Below, piece by piece: positions 46,199 through 60,400 of a stretch of DNA of 64,000 nt. The translations under genes were made by a program, and so were the position numbers. The DNA is taken from assembly GCA_034509925.1 (NCBI GenBank), contig CM067532.1, forward strand, positions 5,164,142 through 5,228,141, written 5' to 3'. The notes under the pieces were generated by a model. The model did not search any database, had not been told where the DNA came from, and was given only the letters and a program-made list of their open reading frames with translations. How positions within the stretch are numbered: the first letter of the stretch is position 1; each line of letters opens with the position of its first letter. Source of the stretch: Hirudinaria manillensis (Eukaryota > Annelida > Clitellata > Hirudinida > Hirudinidae).

Positions 46199-47944
46199 GG
46201 CATTGGACATGAGCTCAATTAATAAAATGTGCTGTTAATAAAGAAGAATTGATTAAAATTCTCCATCTTTATTTTTCCTTCAAACTAAAACAAAATGTGC
46301 CAGTTTTTGTTGGTTCTCGATTACTTGTGGGTTCTTGTATGAGCAGGGGGGGATTTTCTGATGCAAAATGGGAAGGGCAGGACAGTTTTGATGGTAAAGT
46401 TCACAAGAGGCTCTCCATATTCTCCATAGTGTGTAGTAGCTACACGCAAGGAAGGCTAATCTAATCTTAGAACAGCACATTTAAAGGTTGTTCTGTGGAA
46501 TTTACTTGATTGTTTTTAAACTGCTGAAAACAACAAACACATAATCAACCTTTGTTGTTAAGTGACTATGTTACTTGCTTAAATGGAAACATTCCAAAGT
46601 GATTAAATAATGGCTAAACTGTCAAAAGGTTTATAGCAAACTAAAATATAGATACATACATATGATGGCTTGTTACATAAAGTTCAAATCAGATTACCTG
46701 ATCACGCTGCAACTAGCAAGCAAAGATTTAAATTGGCTACGACGACAAAATGAGAAAATAAAGTCACCCAATGAGTATCACAAGCCCGGTCACACTTGGA
46801 GTGAATGGACAATTCAAAAGTGTATTGCCACACTGACACATATCTATTGTGCAGAGTTTTTAAAAATCTGAATGTGGGATCACAACGCGACACCAAACAC
46901 CACATAACGTGACCGGTGATGCCACGCATTAAATCCTGTAAATCATGCAGAACTTGACAGAAACAAAATTATTGCTGCTGGGGCTTCCAACAAGAGGAAA
47001 ACACAAAGACATGAAATGAAAACCTAATGACCAAAGCAATCTGAAATTTGTTAACAGTCAGACAAATCACCTGAATAGCAGGAATCCATAAAAATAGATC
47101 TGTCCATGAGCAATCACTTCCCTCTACCAAGTCGCATCATGGCAAGAGATCAATTTATCAATTCTAATCGAACATGACATGCTTCAGTTTCTGACTTGTC
47201 AGTGCCAGCATCAAAGGCACACAATAACTCAAGAATGGATATTAGAGAGGCGCCTTCCAGTTTTTCTAAATTCACTTGAAAATTCAACCCGAATTTTCAA
47301 CAAAGTAATTCCGGAATTTTACTGGAAAATGTACTTTTTTTCAAACAATGTCTTAGGAATTCACTCCATAAAATAATAAATTCAATATTTTGATAATAAA
47401 TCCAGTAACGAGCACAAGAGCCATCTCGATGATCACGTACTCGATTGATTCCCAAGTATCATGCGACGATTTCACATTCGAGAGGTTATCGTCTGCCGAC
47501 AAAAGAAGTGGAAATTTGCAGGAAAAGCAACCGTCTAAATAAAAACAAGCTATGATGGAAGTAATTTCTGTGGCAGTTTCTACTTGCACAACAATGAGAT
47601 GAAAAAAATATTGAAAACCTTCACAATGCATCTAGGTTACCATGGGAACTATGTTGAAAATCAATAAATCTCACATTGACGGGCAGTTTATATGAAGAAG
47701 AGGAGATAACCAATGCAGACAGTCCAAGCATTCTATATTTTTGTGACTGGTAAAATCCCTTTCGTGATGGATTGTTCTTTCACAATTGGCACCGAATTGT
47801 CATGTTAGTGAACACAATAACAGAGCATCAAAATCTATCCTAGATGATCATTTCCAAGGAGACTAAATAACCAATCAAAACATTGCCACACAAGATTGAA
47901 GACGCTCCTAAAATACTTATAATGAGCCAAGTTTGAGTGCAACA
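46199..47944. other. Intergenic region before syntaxin
   Basis: No gene supported. The minus-strand frame 47353-47631 (92 codons, two hydrophobic stretches) has no recognised homologue. An inverted-repeat element lies inside (separate entry). Confidence 0.4.
46785..46919. repeat. Short inverted-repeat element
   Basis: Bounded by CCCGGTCAC at the left and GTGACCGG at the right, about 135 bp, non-coding. The arms match only over about 9 bp, so the call is weak. Confidence 0.4.
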
Positions 47945-50900
47945 TCAAGGTATGAAGATGCCCAACAATGAACCTCCGATGATCAGGATCAACACGGACA
48001 CGCATATCAGGATTATGATCTTTTTCTGGAAAGAAAATTGGAAAGAAGCTTATTTAGGCCATTTGTCTGATATCACGATATTGGATGATATCATGATATC
48101 AATACAAGGAAAAAAAATTAACAAAAATAAATTGAAAGCAAACCTTCCTGGCAGCACTTTGGTATTTCATGGCCTTTTTTGTATCAGCAGCAGCAGTTTC
48201 AACATAATCCACAGCCTTCTCAACGTTGTGCTCAATCCTGTCAATCATCTCGCCCTGGCAAATACACATTCAAACATTAAAACATCAGAACACAAAAAAA
48301 AAGGACGTTAAAACAAAAAAAGTTTCCTGACTTGGCTTTCCACCAGCATGGCCATATCCATGAACATGTCGTGTAGTTCTTTTATGGACTGCTCGAGTTT
48401 CATGATGTCATTGTGACGTGCCTCTATATCCATCAGGGATTGTTTGGCTTGTTGGGTGTCAGTGATGATCTACAAAGCATTAGCAACAGAGACCAGCTGG
48501 TTAAGATTAAACAAATTAATCAATCATTTAATGTTTGAATCACTGGTTAGATCACAGACCCCCTGAGTGAAAATAGCAGGGTTCCCTGATTCCAACATAT
48601 CCTCCAATTCTTCATTTGTAGTTGCCCTTCCAGCTGAAATTTATTTCAATTCAATATTGGAAAATAATATTAAAAGATCTGAAAATTACCACGGATTTGT
48701 AAAAGCATGATTCAAATCTTTTCAAACAATAAACAAACTTCTAAACATTCACTTAGAGGCCTATGAAATCTCTGTAATGTATACAACATTACATCTCAAT
48801 CTTCTCATAAGATGTATTTTATAAAATTTTCAGGACAAACAATCCAAAAACATATTAATAATTATAGTAATTACGATAAAAAAAAAGTTGATTTACAATC
48901 CAGATTTAAAATGATTTGCATCGTAACTAATTTTGAATCACTTGTCAATTTTAAACTGCTCAACAACCATCTACTTTTAAATATTTTTACTTTCAACAAC
49001 AACATTCAACTATCCATCTATCTGTTTGTTCAATTCCAACCTAGTGTCCGGTCACCAGAGGAACATTACCGATTATAGTTGGGAAACTCCAACCAATCAC
49101 TGTTGACATATATGCCAGAAGAATGTTCGAAATTTGTAATACATAGATGACTTAATTGTTTCCTATTACTAAATCAAAATGTTTATTTACTGTTTATTAT
49201 ATAATGTTTATTTACTGTTTATTATATTATGTATATAATGTTTATTTACTTCCCAAACGACATTTTGTGGCTTTCTATTTGAGAAATGAACCAAACATGA
49301 ATATTTTTGCCATGTCTATAGCTGAAATCTGCTCCATGAGCAGATTGCCTTCAAGCAATTTATTATCGAAATTTAATGCAAGTCAAACAGTTAAACTAAA
49401 AAAAACTAAACGAACTATAATATATTACTAAAACAAACTAATATATTACTAAAATGAACTAAAATATTACCCAATCCTCAATTTCGACATAACCAAAAAT
49501 TCAGTTATTCATTAGTAAATTAAACATTTAATTAAATTTTTTAGTCGTTCAAAGTAAAATAAAAATCAATGAAAGGCATCGACAGGCACATAACACAGAC
49601 AGATCCATTCTCCACCCACCAAATTACAAGTTGAACGATCGTGGCTGACAGAAATAGGATGAGAATGTTAAGAAACCAAAAATCAAATTAAAAAATTAAA
49701 TGTGAAAAAAAAACAAACTGAAATGTTGAAATAAAATCTAACTGTTTTCCTGAAATCCTGAACAACGTTGAAGGATATGTAATCCATCATCAAACAACAG
49801 AGGAGAATCCAACTAAAAGAAAATTATTCAACTGAACAATCATTCAATAAAACAACCAGATTTGTTGAATTCATATTATATTCATACTCATATATAATCA
49901 TTCATACTCATATATAATCATCCAATTCAAACACATCTTCAAATCAATAAATCAATCATCAATTCAACCATCAACTAACTTATCTCCATCTGCCTCTGTA
50001 ACCTCTTCTTGCAGCCATCTCTATAGTCGACTTGAGCCGCATTGTATTGGTTCATGACCTCTATGAACTTTCTTAAAATGGTCGAGTGCTGCAATTGGAA
50101 TGTTGAATAATTATGAATTATGAATTCATCGAAGCATTTTCAAATGCTGCCGTCGTCTTGCGAACCTGAGTCTTGCGAATGCGCAGGTCGGCAGACGACT
50201 TGTTGGTTTCTTCCTCTTGTTCGATCTTCTGCTCCAGAACTGTAATTAAAATTAGGTCTCAATGAAATAAATTGTGAAGTTTCCTTAGAAAATTAACTTT
50301 TTAAAGATGTTTAAATCAAAATATCTATTCTCCAATATGCCAATAGCAACCCTTTAATTTGCCCCGGACTTTGTTTGCAGTCTTCTTTATCTCTGCCATA
50401 AGATCTTCTAACTCCTCCTTAGTTTCTGTTCATTAACAAAATCACATAATTTATCAAATTAAATTTATTTTCTACACTTTAAAAACATAACACAGTGATT
50501 CAGTCACTTATAAACATATTACCAAATTTGTATCCAATATTTGAAGAAATTTATCATTTGCATAAGAAACAAACTTACAACAAACATAACTATGGCAAAA
50601 GCAAAAATATTATTTTTTCTTCAATCAATCATAAACCAAATATTTTTTTAAAATATTACAAGGAATGCCAATTGGACTACACCGAGCGAATAAATAATTA
50701 CCACAATTACATAATAAAATCAAGAGAAGCATGTCATCTCACTGTCATCTGTCTGTGGAGCAGAGAGAATAGCACTATGCTTCTTCTTCACTTCATCCAC
50801 ATCCACTGCAATCTTATCAATCATCTCCCTAATTTCATTCACCTTCAAATAAATTTACCAAATTCAGGTATTTTTCCAAGCATCGAACAAATTCCAATGC

Positions 50901-51628
50901 AATTTAAGTAAGACACTTAATATTTTCAAACGTAACACCATCTATTTTCAAAACTACATCAAACTATGATGTCCACCTGTTCAAAAAATTCCTCCATGAA
51001 CTTGCCCCCATCAACATTCATTGTCATGGGCATATGCTCACCTGGTTCGTCATCATCATCACTTTGAGCCTAAAATAGGAATTCTTGGTGACATTATATT
51101 AAAAACAGATTAATGAATACTAAAAATGTTTACATGAATGAATGCTGTCAATTTCATTTATTTATTTCTAATCACAAGATATTGTGGAACATAGCATAAC
51201 TCTCAAACAAAACTGGGATTTTTCAAGAAAATATTATCAAAATACTAGTTATTAGCCAACAATGGTAGAGACCATGAGACTCAAAATTATAGATTAACTC
51301 ATGCAATTTTCAGGAATACTAATGATCAAAATCATATTTGTGGCATAACTGTGTAACATAATAATTTTCAAATATATCCACTATCTTTTTTCAAATATAA
51401 CATCCATAATCATCAATGTCTAACTTTAGCTAGTCATATCACAGGTTATCTTCAGAAAATGAATGATCAGACAGCAATTTTACTTGTATGTAGATATGAA
51501 GAAAACATCAAGTAGGAACCAATGTAATTTCAGAAGAAAGGCAAAGTAATATATAAATAATAGATGGAAATGTTCAATTAGTTGATGAAACAAACCGCCT
51601 TCAGAGCTGCCAAACGATCCTTGGTCAT
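47945..51628 (-). CDS. STX1: Syntaxin-1-like plasma-membrane t-SNARE
   Basis: Ten exons from the right: 51596-51628, 50977-51069, 50743-50842, 50351-50425, 50166-50239, 49980-50088, 48560-48633, 48332-48469, 48144-48254 and 47945-48025; 295 residues. It starts MTKDRLAAL, as syntaxin-1 commonly does (M-x-KDRL). A three-helix Habc domain (to about 150) contains [13 protein letters not shown]. The Qa SNARE motif (187-255) includes the zero-layer Gln232 ([12 protein letters not shown]), and a C-terminal membrane helix (about 271-292) follows KKK. Syntaxin-1 with SNAP-25 and synaptobrevin drives synaptic vesicle fusion. The long intron at 48634-49979 holds AT-rich repeats. Divergent from the FITM-like gene. 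Confidence 0.96.
49179..49250. repeat. 25-bp tandem repeat in syntaxin intron
   Basis: Units reading ATGTTTATTTACTGTTTA.. recur three times, the last shortened. Confidence 0.7.
49883..49922. repeat. Duplicated 21-bp unit
   Basis: CATTCATACTCATATATAAT occurs twice head to tail in the syntaxin intron. Confidence 0.7.
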
Positions 51629-52131
51629 GATTATAAGATCGATTCACGAACAATAGCCAATTAGTTTATAATTCTCCGTTAACACGCTAGCAGACTTTTA
51701 TCGCAAGCTTATTGAGCACCGCAGAATGTCTCATCAACCAAGCATCACACCCGATGAAAATTTTTGACGGGGAGAAGCAAGGACTTCCGGTCTCATGACG
51801 TCATGAATTAATTTACTAACGTTTCCAATTCCAAAAATTACATTCATGTTGAGTTTTTGACTCAGGTTGATATAGTGAAGTGATAATTATTTGTCGGATA
51901 TATTTTGCTAGTCGATAGACTATCATTTAGTTGCTATTAATAAATAAATGTTAATAGATTTTGTTGTAACTGGCTCACGATGCTTCCAATATTGGTTGAG
52001 TAGGCCTCTTAATTCGCAAGAGCATCCTGCAGCAAGGCAGCATTAAACATTTGGGCTTAAACTTCATCGGGTCAAAGGTAAAACCTTAAACAAGTGGATT
52101 ATTCGCATATTTCGTTATCAAATGCGTTAAA
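51629..52131. promoter_or_regulatory. Divergent promoter region syntaxin / FITM-like
   Basis: 503 bp between outward-facing start codons. No specific site identified. Confidence 0.45.
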
Positions 52132-55009
52132 ATGAACCAAAAATCATCGGCCGTGCGACTTCGTGACTGGAGAGTTCCTGATCCAGCAAGTCCTTTGCAG
52201 AATTTAATCAAAAAAACATCCTCGCAAATTCATCCAAGTTCTGGTAAGACATCTTTGCTTCACTTTTAGCACTGCAAATCTTTTAAATTATTTGTATTTT
52301 TAATAGTTACCCCGTCTGGTCAGACCAATTGTAATCAGACCAAACTGAAAGTTGTTGCAAAACCGACATCATTTTGGAAATTTTTGGTCATTTTGACGAT
52401 GCACATATGTCGAAAGTTTCTCTACATTAGTTTGAAATACAGACTCTTAATATACTTCTGCTCGACGGTCTTCATCTCTTTAATAACGGATCACTTTCCT
52501 CCCCCTGGCTCCTTTTTGTCAGACCCGTCAAGCATCATCAACAGCTATTTCGTTACATATTCCTGGACATTAACCTGTGCAGTACTGGCCATCTTTATTT
52601 ACTTCACAAGGTTAGTTATTTTACTTCCTTTACTTCATAAGTTAATATTAAGGTAGGATATTTTTGAAGCAGGTTCCTCTTACAAACAGATTGTTGATAA
52701 TAAAGAAGTAATTGTAAATATAGCAGAGTAAAAGTAAAGCCTGTGCTTGAAAGCTTAGAGTTGAAACAATACTAGCGTTATTATTATTTGATAAATTATG
52801 AAACGTTTACATGTTTAAACACCATACAAATTCACGGTTTGAGGTACGGCAGTAAGTTAATACATTGAATTAACATATCTCTTCTTCAGTTTCTACTAAT
52901 GCTCAGTAGCATCAAATCTAGGAGTGGGGGGACTTCAAGATACGCAAAAAAAAAACAAGTTTGTTTAAGCTTGGCGGGGAAGGCAGATTTAGCCCTTAAA
53001 TTAAATACATATTATATACAAAGTATATACTTTGCACGGTCTCCCGTCAAATTTTTCTCCTCCCTACAAATATTGGTCTTCTGTCAAAGTTTTCTGTCAT
53101 CAACGCATCGTGCTTTTTGATTTGTTGACATTGTGCTCTGGTTCAAATGTTCGAATCATTTCTTCATTGTCCATCTCATTCGATCACTTTTGGAGTGGCA
53201 AATCCAGTTGAGCTGATCTAGATTGATTCTTGGTTTCCAAAATATGCTCATCTTTATCTTGATTAACATTTCTAAAGAAAGACGCAGCTGTATTCTTACA
53301 AAATTTGTAAACATGCTCTTTGATAAAATCCTCATTGGGGCTTGTGAACACGCAACAGTTCCTCATTGATAGCTGAAAGCTGTTAACAGTTCAGAAACGA
53401 AATTGGATCTTTTTTTTAAAGTGTTCCGCTCTGAGGATCCCCGTCAGTAAGCTCCTAGGAGTTTCTCGCAACGATATTCGTTATAGGGATTATCTCTAAA
53501 CTGAACTTCCCATCCTCTCCAAGTTTTAATATTTTTATTGGAAACGAACAGCATAATACTTTCAGTAATTGACTTTTAGAGGTAACAAAGATGCTCGACA
53601 AATTTAGCGATGTGGCTCATTTATTAAGATGTTTTACTTATGATATTTTTTGTCTGATTTATATTCATTCACTTAATTTATTCAATTCAACAAATAAATA
53701 AATAAAAACTTTTAGCAATGTATTCTGTTGCGGCCAACTTTCTGGTGTCCACCGAAATCTGTCACGTCTGATTGTCATGGCCAGCTGGTGCTACTTCTGC
53801 TCATTTGTATTTGATTTCATCGAATATCGGTACAGCTTCTGTACGAAAGGATCCAATGATAAATTCAAGAAGGAAATGTGTACGGGAAGGTTAGCATGAT
53901 TTCTGTATCTATTTAAAATTTAATTGTAGGATTATATCATAAGATAAATTAGACCAAAAAGAAAATTGTCTAAATTAGCGGCCAGGATCGAAAAATTGGT
54001 TAAGATGGAGGGGGTACAGACCTAAATATCTCGGGGTTTTTTTCTCGTCAGACTAAAATTGATAATAGTAGGTACTTTAGCTTTTCTCCATGGCTAGGTG
54101 ACTTCTCCAATGTATTGAAGTTTAAAGCTTCAATGATTATAACTGAAATTATAAATGGTAAAAACGAGTTTTAGATATTTGCTATTAATATAAGTATCAA
54201 ACTAAGGCTGTGACTCGTTATTATTTATTAGATTTGATTTGTATGCATGGTTCAATTTAAATTACACTATTAGTGTTAATATTTCATTGAATATTATAGT
54301 TTATTGATGTCTAAGCATTAGAAACGATCAGACCAAAGGTTTCTAATATTCTTTAGGCACACGACTTACAGGTTCAATCACTATAAATTACTTATTGGGG
54401 CGATCCAACAGTGAAACAACAAAAAATGATGATGGATTTCGTTTTACAACATAACTCTCTTGCACGCAAAAAAATTCAAATAAATTAATTGATTATAAAG
54501 ACATGTTATTTGTTTTGCGACAATGGGTCTTAATTTTTTTACGATTATGGCCTTGTTTATATTTCAACCTGATATTGCTTTGCAGATGGATTTCCTTCGC
54601 CATTTCTAACAGAACTTTCCTGGTTGTTCAAAGCATTATTGTGATATCAGAAGAAATAAAAGCACTCGTCGTTTGGGAGAGACTGAATGAAATTTTCAAG
54701 AAGGAAGATAATATTGCAACGTGTGACGTTTCAGAAAGTAATCTCAGAAGTGCCAAACAAATCCATTACGAAGGTTCTTCGTGCGTCAGAGCCAGTGTAT
54801 TGGCGCTGACCATTCTCATTATTTTGCTCGACATCGCCAACATAACTACAGTGGTTTACTTTAACAACATGCCACAAAAAATTCTAGCAATTTTATTCGC
54901 TGTGGTCGGATGGTTGCTATCTTACAAAATGTGGTTCAAGCACAAAACAATCCTCGCAAAGATTTGTTGTCCTGGAAGTCCTGGAGAGAATTTATTGATT
55001 GCCAGCTAA
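52132..55009 (+). CDS. FITM paralogue with both catalytic His lost
   Basis: Four exons: 52132-52243, 52307-52610, 53716-53889 and 54586-55009, giving 337 residues in phase. Helices, the NSYFVTYSWTLT string and the C-terminal QKILAILFAVVGWLLSYK all match FITM2. FITM2 acts as an ER lipid phosphatase/diphosphatase with two catalytic histidines (in DISGHSF and YFHN). Here these are Arg206 (AISNRTF) and Asn290 (YFNN). The intact paralogue at 55671-56656 keeps both. The frame, splice sites and membrane segments are intact, so a non-catalytic role, or regulation of the active copy, is possible. A 1.1-kb intron holds a dispersed repeat. The N-terminus (1-38) is extra and Ser/Lys-rich. Confidence 0.85.
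52890..53080. repeat. Dispersed repeat fragment in intron
   Basis: A-run followed by CAAG..TTT..GGCGGGGAAGGCAGATTTA.., similar to 27815-27900 (GGGGAAAGCAGATTTA). Non-coding. Confidence 0.45.
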
Positions 55010-55670
55010 TAGTACCATTGCCAACATTATCATTGATTTGCGCCAAATATTCGAAGTTTTTTTAATATCAGTGTGAATGTTAAAATTCAGTCGTCTGTTT
55101 TTAATGAAGTTATCTCATGCCGCCCGATGTGAGTGGCACGAAATCCTTTGTTGGAATTAATGTGATCACTTGTCTTAATTTTTTTATTAAACGCCTGTAA
55201 TAAAATTTCTGGATTATTGGAATATTTCCTTCGGCGATTCATTTCAAGCGCCCATTAGGGGCATGGTTAGGGCGGGGGTTTAGACGGTAGGAAGAAGTAT
55301 CCATCGCCATCTCTTTCAATATGGCCCTTGAGTGACTGACTTTCGATGTTATAAGAAAAGTCAATCAATAACATAAAAAATTTCCCCTCTACCTCAACCA
55401 ACTTATAAATCATACAGTGACCATTAGTTAGAATTGATCAATTTATTTTTCATGTCATCCGATTTTTTTTTAAATTTGAAGCATTTGCGACAAAAGGGTT
55501 TGTTAATAAAATAATGGAAATAAGTACATATAAATTGTGATATTCCAGATGTTTCTATGTTTCAGGCAATATTATGGTTTGACGGATGGAATGTGTTACT
55601 AATTTGAAAGCTACCTGACAGATAAATTGTACCGAGTTCACTTTTCGCTAGTTATTTCACCGGCAGTAAT
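55010..55670. promoter_or_regulatory. Region between the two FITM genes
   Basis: 661 bp; must contain the 3' end of the first gene and the promoter of the second. No clear motif. Confidence 0.4.
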
Positions 55671-56656
55671 ATGTATAAGCGTCCGTCTCTTAGATCGGTT
55701 GGACGGTCTAGTAATTGCTCGTCAACAATAGAAGGAAAGCAGCACGATGTTACGAAATCTTCGAAACTGTTCAGATTGTCTGATGTATGCAGCAGATTTC
55801 TATATTTTGTTCGAGGGAAGCTGGTACAAACTATATTGATATACTTTTCAGTTGTGGTGCTGGTTTCGCTTGTTACCGATTACGTAATCAAAGCACCACC
55901 TACATATTTCTCGAATAAAAGAAACTTTTTAAATATGTATTTCGTAAAAGTTGGATGGGGCTGGACTGTAAGCGTGGTGGGATTACTGCTATGCTTGACA
56001 AGGTGAATGCATTTTTAGTATTCTAATTGTACTTCTTTATAGTACTTATACTAAGTATTCAACTCTTTTTTAAAAGTTCTGTTCATCCTGGTGGGAACTG
56101 GAGATGCATCTGCAACAACATGGCTCGACTTGCCTTTGCTACATTATGGTGGTACTTCAGTACATCTTTGTTTGACCACACAAGAAGGAAAGTTGGTTAT
56201 TGTTCAGGGTCTTTGTCATTGAATTCACATTTATGCAACAAGGATTCATGGTCTGGACTGGACATATCAGGTCACTCGTTTCTGCTCGTTTATAGCAGCT
56301 TGATTATGTTAGAAGAAAGCAAGGCATTCTCTTATTGGAAATCATTACCAAAAAGATTGCTTTCTGTGAAGAAAACCAAACAAAGAAATTGTGAGACTTT
56401 ATCAATAGATAAAATTAAAGAATCTTTTCACGAGAGTAGAAGCCAATTAACTTACTTATCGATCACTTTTGTCACCATATTGTTTCTTTTGTGGAACTTT
56501 ATGTTGCTCATGACTCTCATCTACTTTCATGATACATTACAAAAAGTACTTGGATTTCTGTTTGCGGTCGTAGGATGGTTCACTACCTACAAATATCTTT
56601 TCCAGAGAGATTTACGTTACGTCCCAAATGTGCCTGGAAAATGTTGCTCCATATAG
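55671..56656 (+). CDS. FITM2: FITM2, fat storage-inducing transmembrane protein
   Basis: Two exons (55671-56002, 56077-56656) give 303 residues. It matches FITM2 along its length: NKRNFLNMYFVKVGWGWT, WWYFSTSLFDH, SGLDISGHSFLLVY and LIYFHDTLQKVLGFLF. Both catalytic histidines (His177 and His262) are present. The protein sits in the ER membrane with about six helices and cleaves lipid acyl-CoA/phosphates, supporting lipid droplet budding. A 40-residue polar N-terminus precedes the first helix. The exon 1/2 junction has the same position and phase as in the upstream paralogue, confirming a tandem duplication, though divergence is large, so it is old. Confidence 0.94.
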
Positions 56657-57423
56657 TCAATGACCCAAATGTGCTAGAGGCAGTTTTACAGCCAAATTAA
56701 AGTTTTTCCAATGATTTAATGTTGCCATCGTTTTTTGTTCAAAGCAGATTTGGAAATTAATTCACTCATCATTAACTATTGATTTATTAATTTAATGGCT
56801 TGTCATGCTAGATAAATCAAGACATAAGAGCTTAAACATAGTTGCAGAGAAACATGGTAAACAAAGTCAAGTGGTAAAAGCAAACAGTTTGTGCTAAATT
56901 ACATGCTCAGGTCTTGTGAAAAACTTGAAATTCTTCAGACTGGGGTCTCACGTCGGGCTGGCATGCCATGTAGCCGGTAATGTCCAAACCTATCTTGTGA
57001 ATACTAAATCCTAATATGCACTTAAAATATTTATCACTTAAGTCTCGCTAATTATGAGTACTATAAGTACTTATAACATTCCTTCTCCCATAAGATTGGA
57101 TAAGCAAATTATGATTTAGCTGATTTGACTTCATAAATTTATATTTTGATAGAGGTTTATTATTTTTTTTGGCTGACAAACAAATGCTATCAATAAATGA
57201 GTTACTCAAACAAATATTGATCTACTTCATTGCATTTCATAAAGGTTGCTTTTCAAGTACCTGAAATTTTATATATTGGGTTCAAGTGGTTATTAGAATT
57301 TCAAATCTTTTGAGAATAAAATATAAGAGTGGCATGTAATGCAGAAAGTTTGGCACAAGAGTTCTATGTTACAAGTTCTTGAAGCCTGAAGAGTGTCTTC
57401 TCAGAATCATTCTTAGAACATCT
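56657..57423. other. Convergent region FITM2 / SVOP-like
   Basis: No gene seen; 3' UTRs of both flanking genes expected. Confidence 0.45.
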
Positions 57424-60400
57424 TTAACTGATATGAGATTGCTGAAAACAAAAATATTGGATAATGGACAATTAGGTATGTTCTGTTAGATGGTGGTATA
57501 TTTTGTACATTTATTGTGCACAAAATGATTTGAGGATATAAGAGTACATTTGAGAAATGAAATTTTATAGAATTTAAAAGTCACTTACCGGCATTTCTCG
57601 TCCTCTTGTTTCAATTGGAAGGCAATAGGTAACAATGGCACATACTATACATAGCACTCCATACAAAGAGATTGCCAAATTTAAGGATATACCCATAAGA
57701 ACCTAATTAAGAGGAAGAAAACAAGTCTATAAATTTGAGTATCTAACAAAACAGTACAACTTATCGGGTGATTTGAGATAATGTTGATAATGCAGAATAG
57801 GCTATTGTTTTTGGAACATAAAACATGTTGTTTAACCTGAGCTACAAATGGTGTTATCATACATCCAACTCTTGCCATGGCACTGCAGCCACCCAGTCCA
57901 AACGATCTCACGGTCGTAGGAAACACCTAAAAAAATGTTACCTAGTTAAAAAGTATTTACATAGATAGTTTCACTGTCCAAACCTCTCCAGTATATATAT
58001 AGATGGTATTGAAGACACCGGTGATGAATGTGCGTACACCAAACAAAAACACTGTCAGGGTTGTTAAGTCGGAACAAATTTGTACTAATAAGTAAAATAT
58101 GCCAGCCATTAAGAAGTTTGTTGATATTACAATCTTTCTACCAAATTTGTGTATCATCACTAGGTTGAGGGGAATCACTACAATGAAAAGCAGTTAGTAA
58201 GCAAAAATTATAAAGAACCAGCCATAATTATTAAGACTTCAAGAACAATTATGTGATTAATAGATAGAAGAAAAATGCAATGATGTCCATATGAGTTCCA
58301 ATTTAACCAATAAAAACAATCAGCAACCAAACATTACAAAGACAAAACATTGAAATACCAATGAATTCTCCAAAGGTAGTGGCAATCATGCTGACATAAT
58401 CAGACCATTGATGTCGCTGACACTTGCAACCCTCTTGTTTTGATCTTCTTTCTTTGAATTAAATTGATATTTACATCTTAATCTAGGGTTGCTCACAAGA
58501 AAAGTTAATGAACACTACTATACAAACAACTATACAATACAATACTATACAAACTAATAATTACTATAACTAATAATTAGTCTTTAATTATATTACCAAG
58601 TTTCATTAAGTTATTGAAGCAAGGCAAAATGCAATTCCTGATAACTGAAATCACGTTAAAATAATGATCCTCACCCCCACAAACTCCACCCATTTCAAGA
58701 ATCTCTGATTGGCTGAGTATGACACCATAGTAAACAAAGGCAACTCCAAACCATATGAGCAACAGTTGAACAGTGGTGCGAGCATAATCTCGGTTGAACA
58801 AATCACGCCATGTCCCAGCAACAACCTGCAATTATTGGGACATTAGACTGGACTATAGCAAATACCAGTAATAATGACAACCACTAATTTAACCTTAAGA
58901 AAGAAAATAAATTAATAATTAAAAATGCTCTAGTCAGTCTTTTGAGCACTTTATATGCTTTAAGTCTTAGACACATGCAACTTAAATTTCTTGATATATA
59001 GCACATTTTTACCATGAATTCTTAGATTTTTAACACTATAGAGAAATCAGCAACATAAAATTAAATTTATGTATGTTGATGTGAAAGGAAATATTCCCAT
59101 TCATGAATGACATTACATCCTTTAACAGAAGCAAAGTATTTTGTAAATAAAATACAGGGCTCATCGACTATTGAAATTGTTTGTTGCAATAAGCAATCTT
59201 AGAAGACAATCTGAAAGATAATGCTGGAGAATGTTCGCTTTAAACTTTCAAATAGCATATTTTAAAGAAATTATTTTGAAATTAATTATAAAATAAGGGT
59301 GGCATAATAATTGTTTGGTTTACCAATATAAAGTAAGTATATAATATGAAAGAGGGAATAATACAAAAAACTAACGAATATTTTAAAAAATACATATTGT
59401 TGGATCCCTAGATCCAATAAATTGAAGAATAATTAAAATTATATTGCCGATTAATTAATTTAGTAATTTATTGGCAATATAATTTGATGATTGATTAAAG
59501 TCTTTGGTTATGAATCTCGACAAATAGAGTTATCTCGAAAATCAGAGCGAGAGTTAGAGAAACAACAGATTTCAAGACTTAATCAATTAAGCATTTTACA
59601 TCTTCCAAGCCATCTGACAACTTTCAATAAACCTGACCTTCTATAATTAGTTTGAGGACCCTGGGTTATTACAATATTCTGATTATCATTGATAATTATC
59701 ATTTAGTACTTAGTTTCTATTATTTCATCTGTAAAATAGTGAAGGACTCTATAAGAAAAGCTATATAATCTTTGACAAATCAAATTCAAAATTAATATAA
59801 ACTTTTATGTTATAAAAATTTATGCCAATAAATGAAATTTTGATTAAACCAGTTGTTTCACAATTTTCAGTAATCCATTATCTTTTTAAAATATTTAACA
59901 CCCACATTTTTGTTTCGAACCAAAGCTCCAGTCGGCATGTCGCATCCGTTGGTCTTTGCAATTTGTTTGAGTACTTTCATAACATCATTATTCCTCCCAA
60001 CACTCAACAAATACCTGGCAGATTCTGGCAATGTCTGTAATGTTGATAGTCAGACATCAGTGAGATATTAAACAATGCAAAAGAAAATATTAATTCAAAA
60101 ATAAATTTATGAATACAAACAATACCCATATGGTCAATAGTGTTATCAGGCTTGGGAGAGCTGAAACAACAACTAGGACCTTCCAGCCGAGAGTTGGAAT
60201 GATCAGGTAAGCCATCAATATTTCAAATAAGGCTCCTGAAGACCAGGAAATCTTCAATGAAGTGAGAATTTTTTTTGTTTTTTTTTAGAATCATCAAGAT
60301 TTTGTTCATATGCTATAGTCTTAATGTAGACACCAAGATCTTTAATAATTCATTACTCACGTTTGTTAGAGTGAGAACTTGAGCTCGGCATTTTGAAGGC

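Noticed and set aside
47353..47631. Minus-strand 92-codon hydrophobic frame
   Set aside because: No homologue, no splice context and no codon signal beyond being open in AT-rich DNA.
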